Of a stretch of 8,386 nt of DNA, positions 5,281-8,386 are shown piece by piece (within the stretch, counting starts at the first letter, position 1; every line of letters begins with the position of its first letter). Under the pieces are notes generated by a model that worked only from the letters and a program-made list of their open reading frames with translations, was not told where the DNA came from and did no database searches. The stretch comes from Candidatus Aminicenantota bacterium. GTDB lineage: Bacteria; Acidobacteriota; UBA4820; DSQY01. The stretch lies in the NCBI GenBank assembly GCA_027365515.1, contig DAHXMK010000107.1:1-8386 (forward strand). The letters run 5' to 3'. The translations under genes were made by a program, and so were the position numbers.

Positions 5281-6586
5281 CTATTTCTCCTACCAGGTCA
5301 TAAGGGTGAGCTTCTCTCACCCGGACTTGCGCCAGGGAGCCGGGTTGGGCGAAGCCGTCGTTGATGAGGACGCGTCCATCTATTTCCGGCGCCTGGTGAG
5401 TCGCCCGGCCCTGCAACAGGTGGTCGGTCTCCTCGCAAGCGCCCTCGACCAAAACCTCAAGCGTCCGTCCGACCCGCCGCCTGTTATTATCCCAGGAAAT
5501 CTCGCGTTGTAAAGCCATGACGGCCTCCTGGCGGCGGATCTTCGTTCTCTTGTCAACCGGGTCGCCGAGGCCGTATGCCTTCGTTCCCTCTTCCCGCGAG
5601 TAGGTGAAGACTCCCAGGTGGTCGAAGCGCGCCTCCTTGATGAACTCAAGAAGAGCTTTGAAGTGTTCCCGCTTCTCGCCGGGAAATCCGGTGATGAAGG
5701 CCGTCCTGATCGCAAGGCCCGGTATGGCCTTGCGCGCCTTCTCCATCTGCTTGAGGAATATCGCGGCGCCGCCTCCACGGCCCATGGCGGATAGACTCTC
5801 CGGGTGGGCGTGCTGAAGGGGAAGGTCCAAGTAGGGAAGGACCTTGCGCGCCTTGCCCATGACGCGAAGAAGCGACGGCGTCAGATGATTCGGGTAGGTG
5901 TAGAGAACTCTTACCCATGGAGGAGAAGGATTTTCCTCCACACGCTCAAGAAGCGCCGCGAGGCCGTCTTTCAAGCCGAGGTCGCGCCCGTAAGCGGTCG
6001 TGTCCTGGGCGATGAGCACCGCCTCCTTGACGCCTTTTTCGGCCAGCGTTTTCAACTCGGCGATGACGGAGGCGATGGGCCTTGAATGGAGCCGCCCGCG
6101 AAAGGAGGGGATCGGGCAGAAAGCGCAAGGATTGTCGCAGCCTTCGGCGATCTTGACGTAGGCGAGGTGCGGAGGCGTCGAGAGGATCCTCGGCTCAAGT
6201 CCGTCATAAAGGTCAACCTTGTCAGTGATCTTGACCCGCTTGTTTGGACTTTCAAGGAGCGTTACCACGCGCGATATGGCGCCGAGCGGTACGAAGCCGT
6301 CTATCTCGGGAATCGCCCTTTGCAGCTCTTCCTTGTACCTTTGCACCAGACAGCCGGCGACGATCAGCCGCCGCACGCGGCCCGACTTCTTCAGCGTGGC
6401 CACCTCCAGGATGGCGTTCACCGATTCCTCTTTGGCCGAGTCAATGAATCCGCAGGTGTTGACGATCACGGCCTCGGCGTCGAGGTTAGACGAAATCTCG
6501 TGCCCGGCCTCGCGAATCTGCCCGAGCATCCACTCGCCGTCAACGACGTTCTTGGGACATCCGAGTTGAAGGATTGCGACCTTCAA
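5273..6586 (-). CDS. rimO: Ribosomal protein S12 methylthiotransferase RimO
   Basis: Radical-SAM enzyme that methylthiolates the conserved aspartate (Asp88/89) of ribosomal protein S12. 437 residues, the standard size. The N-terminal UPF0004 domain has the three auxiliary-cluster cysteines C10 (LGCPKN), C45 (VNTCGF) and C79 (AGCL). The radical-SAM motif CDNPCAFC supplies C150, C154 and C157. The block PYLDLPLQHAHPESLSAMGR lies mid-domain, and the last ~65 residues form a TRAM domain. LGCPKN and CDNPCAFCPIPSFRG distinguish RimO from MiaB. The start is TTG at 6586: an in-frame TAA lies two codons upstream (6590-6592), and GAGG (6594-6597) is spaced 7 nt. First gene of the rimO-pgpA-ribF operon, divergent from the FadL-like gene. 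Confidence 0.96.
   Translation of the reverse strand: MKVAILQLGCPKNVVDGEWMLGQIREAGHEISSNLDAEAVIVNTCGFIDSAKEESVNAILEVATLKKSGRVRRLIVAGCLVQRYKEELQRAIPEIDGFVPLGAISRVVTLLESPNKRVKITDKVDLYDGLEPRILSTPPHLAYVKIAEGCDNPCAFCPIPSFRGRLHSRPIASVIAELKTLAEKGVKEAVLIAQDTTAYGRDLGLKDGLAALLERVEENPSPPWVRVLYTYPNHLTPSLLRVMGKARKVLPYLDLPLQHAHPESLSAMGRGGGAAIFLKQMEKARKAIPGLAIRTAFITGFPGEKREHFKALLEFIKEARFDHLGVFTYSREEGTKAYGLGDPVDKRTKIRRQEAVMALQREISWDNNRRRVGRTLEVLVEGACEETDHLLQGRATHQAPEIDGRVLINDGFAQPGSLAQVRVREAHPYDLVGEIVG
5286..5291 (-). promoter_or_regulatory. Ribosome binding site that decides the pgpA TTG start
   Basis: AGGAGA on the minus strand, inside the last rimO codons, 5 nt before TTG 5280. No equivalent site precedes the internal ATG at 5244, so it favours the non-ATG start. 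Confidence 0.7.
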
Positions 6587-6632
6587 GCGTTAACCTCACT
6601 GGCCGCGAATACCGGCGCGGCAAACGAGGCAC

Positions 6633-6661
6633 ACGCTACCATGCCGGGTGGTTGAAATCAA
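6633..6661 (-). promoter_or_regulatory. Candidate promoter of rimO-pgpA-ribF
   Basis: On the minus strand: TTGATT (6656-6661), 17-nt spacer, TAGCGT (6633-6638). The expected start is near 6626, leaving about 40 nt of leader before TTG 6586. The -10 is weak (three of six matches), but spacing and position are right and it lies back-to-back with the divergent promoter at 6715. Confidence 0.42.
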
Positions 6662-6714
6662 GGGAAGGGGATCGGCGCTAGCTAGTCTCCATGCCTCCTC
6701 GCGCATATCCACTC

Positions 6715-6743
6715 TTGACAAGGCCATTTTGATGAACCATAAT
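6715..6743 (+). promoter_or_regulatory. Strong sigma70-type promoter of the FadL-like porin
   Basis: A perfect -35 TTGACA (6715-6720), 17-nt spacer and -10 CATAAT (6738-6743). The transcription start is expected near 6750, giving a leader of only about 20 nt that carries AAGGAGG (6758-6764), 5 nt before ATG 6770. Near-consensus elements throughout predict high expression. Confidence 0.8.
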
Positions 6744-6769
6744 TCTAGCGTTTTGGGAAGGAGGCCCCC

Positions 6770-8215
6770 ATGAAGAGAAGTCTTATTTGGTCGGTTCTGT
6801 TAGGAACGGCGCTTCTGATGTTGTCATTCGGCGCGTTTGCGTCGGGCGTACTGGTTTACGAGCAGGGCTCCAAGGCATCGGCTCAGGCCGGCGCGTGGGT
6901 CGCCCGCTCGGACGATGCAACCGCCCTCGCTTACAACCCGGCGGGCATCGCGTTTCTCAAAGGCATGAACCTCTCTTTCAACATGACCTATATCAACGCG
7001 GACGTGAAGTACGAGAGCCCGACGCTCGGCAACTGGAAGGACAACAAGCAGAACATGTTTGTCCCAAGCGCCTTTTTCACCTGGGCTATAAGGGACAACG
7101 TCTCTTTCGGCTTCAGCGTGACCGCTCCTTACGATCTGGCAACCGACTGGAACGACCACTTCCCCGGCCGCTGGTTCAGCCGCAAGTCCCAGATCACGAC
7201 GATTGACTACCATCCGGTCGTGGCGTTCAAGATCGGAGACCACAACGCTTTAAGCATCGGCCTTGACTACTACGACTCCCAGATTATCCTGACCAGGAAC
7301 CAGGACACGACGGCGCTATCAACTCTTTATAATGGCGTCGTTGGAGGCAACTTTTTCTTCCCAGGCGTACCGGCCTACTCATCATCAGAGGCCTTCGTCG
7401 CCTCGGATATGCGGGCCAAGGCCCTCGGCTTCGATATTGGGTGGCTGTTCAAGAATGACCCATGGTCTTTCGGCTTGACCTACAGGAGCAAGGCCACCTT
7501 CGATTACAAGGGGCACACTTGGTTCTATACGGACTCCAGCCGTTTGGCGGCCGGCGGCCCCAATCCATTTGGCCTGCCGACGAACTGGACCACTTTCTTC
7601 CCCGGCCAAGACGTCAAGATGACGCTCGCCACGGTGCCCGCTATGGCTACGGTAGGCGTGGCTTGGAACGGCAACCCATTGACGGTTGAATTCGACCTGC
7701 AATGGACGCAGTGGAGTAACGCCTGGAGCAGCACGAATGCCCAGTTCAGCAACCCGACAAGCCTTCCTGTCAGTCCATTTCTCGGCTCCGCCAGCGGAGA
7801 AGCGGTAGTCCCCCCTCAGGAGGCTTTTATCTTTAATTGGAACGACACCTGGGCTGCCCGCCTGGGTTTTGCCTACAAGCTTAACGACCGCATGGAGCTT
7901 CGCTGGGGCGTTCTCTATGACCAGGCGCCAGTGCCGGATAGCACGAGAAGCCCATTCCTGCCTGATTCCAACCGCTGGTCGGTTCAGTTCGGAATGGGCT
8001 ACAATCGTGAGCACTGGGGCCTTGACTGGTACGTAATGTATTTGAAGTTCCAGGAAGCTTCCCCATCGGCCGGCACCTACTACAACGCGACCGGGCTGCC
8101 CACGCTTCCAACTCCTCTAACCTCACTGTACCTGAACAGCTACCAGGCCCTCAACGATGGCGTTTATAAGGGGACGAGCATCCTCGCCGGCCTTCAGTTT
8201 AACTACAAGTTCTAA
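6770..8215 (+). CDS. OmpP1/FadL/TodX-family outer-membrane transport protein
   Basis: A 481-residue predicted 14-stranded beta-barrel of the FadL family, which moves long-chain fatty acids or other hydrophobic compounds across the outer membrane. A clear Sec signal peptide (basic KR, hydrophobic 5-21, cleavage after A24 in GAFA-SG) precedes the family N-terminus: YEQGSKASAQAGAWVARSDD, then YNPAG (55-59), the hatch-region hallmark. The rest alternates polar and aromatic residues with many W/Y/F girdle residues. The chain ends LQFNYKF with a terminal phenylalanine, the signal for BAM-mediated insertion. Start ATG with AAGGAGG 5 nt upstream and a strong promoter; monocistronic, closed by a terminator. 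The substrate cannot be read from sequence: fatty acid, alkane or aromatic hydrocarbon are all possible, and no catabolic genes are adjacent. Hence no symbol is given. Confidence 0.93.
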   Translation: MKRSLIWSVLLGTALLMLSFGAFASGVLVYEQGSKASAQAGAWVARSDDATALAYNPAGIAFLKGMNLSFNMTYINADVKYESPTLGNWKDNKQNMFVPSAFFTWAIRDNVSFGFSVTAPYDLATDWNDHFPGRWFSRKSQITTIDYHPVVAFKIGDHNALSIGLDYYDSQIILTRNQDTTALSTLYNGVVGGNFFFPGVPAYSSSEAFVASDMRAKALGFDIGWLFKNDPWSFGLTYRSKATFDYKGHTWFYTDSSRLAAGGPNPFGLPTNWTTFFPGQDVKMTLATVPAMATVGVAWNGNPLTVEFDLQWTQWSNAWSSTNAQFSNPTSLPVSPFLGSASGEAVVPPQEAFIFNWNDTWAARLGFAYKLNDRMELRWGVLYDQAPVPDSTRSPFLPDSNRWSVQFGMGYNREHWGLDWYVMYLKFQEASPSAGTYYNATGLPTLPTPLTSLYLNSYQALNDGVYKGTSILAGLQFNYKF

Positions 8216-8238
8216 GTCTTGTTCATATAGGCTTTTCG

Positions 8239-8267
8239 GGGCCGCCGCGAGGCGGCCCTATTTTTTT
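8239..8267 (+). terminator. Rho-independent terminator of the FadL-like gene
   Basis: GGGCCGCC (8239-8246), GCGA tetraloop of GNRA type, GGCGGCCC (8251-8258), then TA and seven T (8261-8267). It begins 23 nt after the stop codon. Canonical shape and position. Confidence 0.93.
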
Positions 8268-8386
8268 GATAATGGCAAGGCAGCCTCAATCCAATCTAAC
8301 CTTAATCGGCCACTGTGAATCAAGTATCCTCGTGCCCTGTGAATAGCGTTCTCTCTTGGGAAGGCCAACAAAATCAGGTAAATAGG

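Noticed and set aside
6824..8126. Minus-strand frames opposite the FadL-like gene (6824-7243, 7385-8014, 7881-8126)
   Set aside because: Shadows of a strongly supported beta-barrel gene; no independent signals.

Overview
The window looks like chromosomal DNA from a Gram-negative bacterium of moderately high GC. A FadL-type outer-membrane barrel ends in the aromatic residue expected for outer-membrane assembly. A rimO-pgpA pair recalls Desulfuromonadales/Geobacter-like (former deltaproteobacterial) genomes. The lineage is inferred from layout and codon style only.

Left edge (1-1214, minus): most of an aspartate ammonia-lyase (aspA), cut by the window edge. Its last ~35 visible codons no longer look like the family.

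Middle (about 1215-3724): 2.5 kb of accessory, mostly non-coding DNA. It holds a cluster of perfect hairpins (1570-1721), a decayed and internally deleted REP-associated tyrosine transposase (RAYT; 1820-2068), one orphan predicted lipoprotein gene (2096-2704), and then 1 kb packed with palindromes. The latter include a tandem 14-bp repeat, a hairpin with a 5' GTAG foot, a ~110-nt nested stem structure and several other inverted repeats. My reading is that this is a landing zone of RAYT/REP-type and other dispersed repeats flanking one cargo-like gene.

Right half: a tRNA-Ser(TGA) with its own near-consensus promoter, then a tightly packed minus-strand operon rimO-pgpA-ribF (transcribed from ~6630 down to 3857). 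Both junctions overlap (8 nt and ATGA), and rimO and pgpA both appear to start with TTG. The products act in ribosomal protein S12 methylthiolation, phosphatidylglycerol synthesis and FMN/FAD synthesis; they share no pathway, so this is a housekeeping operon. Diverging from rimO is a strong sigma70-type promoter driving a 481-residue OmpP1/FadL/TodX-family porin, closed by a clear rho-independent terminator at 8239-8267. The last ~120 bases hold nothing I can identify.

I found no convincing new multi-gene system. The most interesting material is the repeat-rich island with the RAYT relic and the orphan lipoprotein, and the loss of family sequence at the aspA 3' end.
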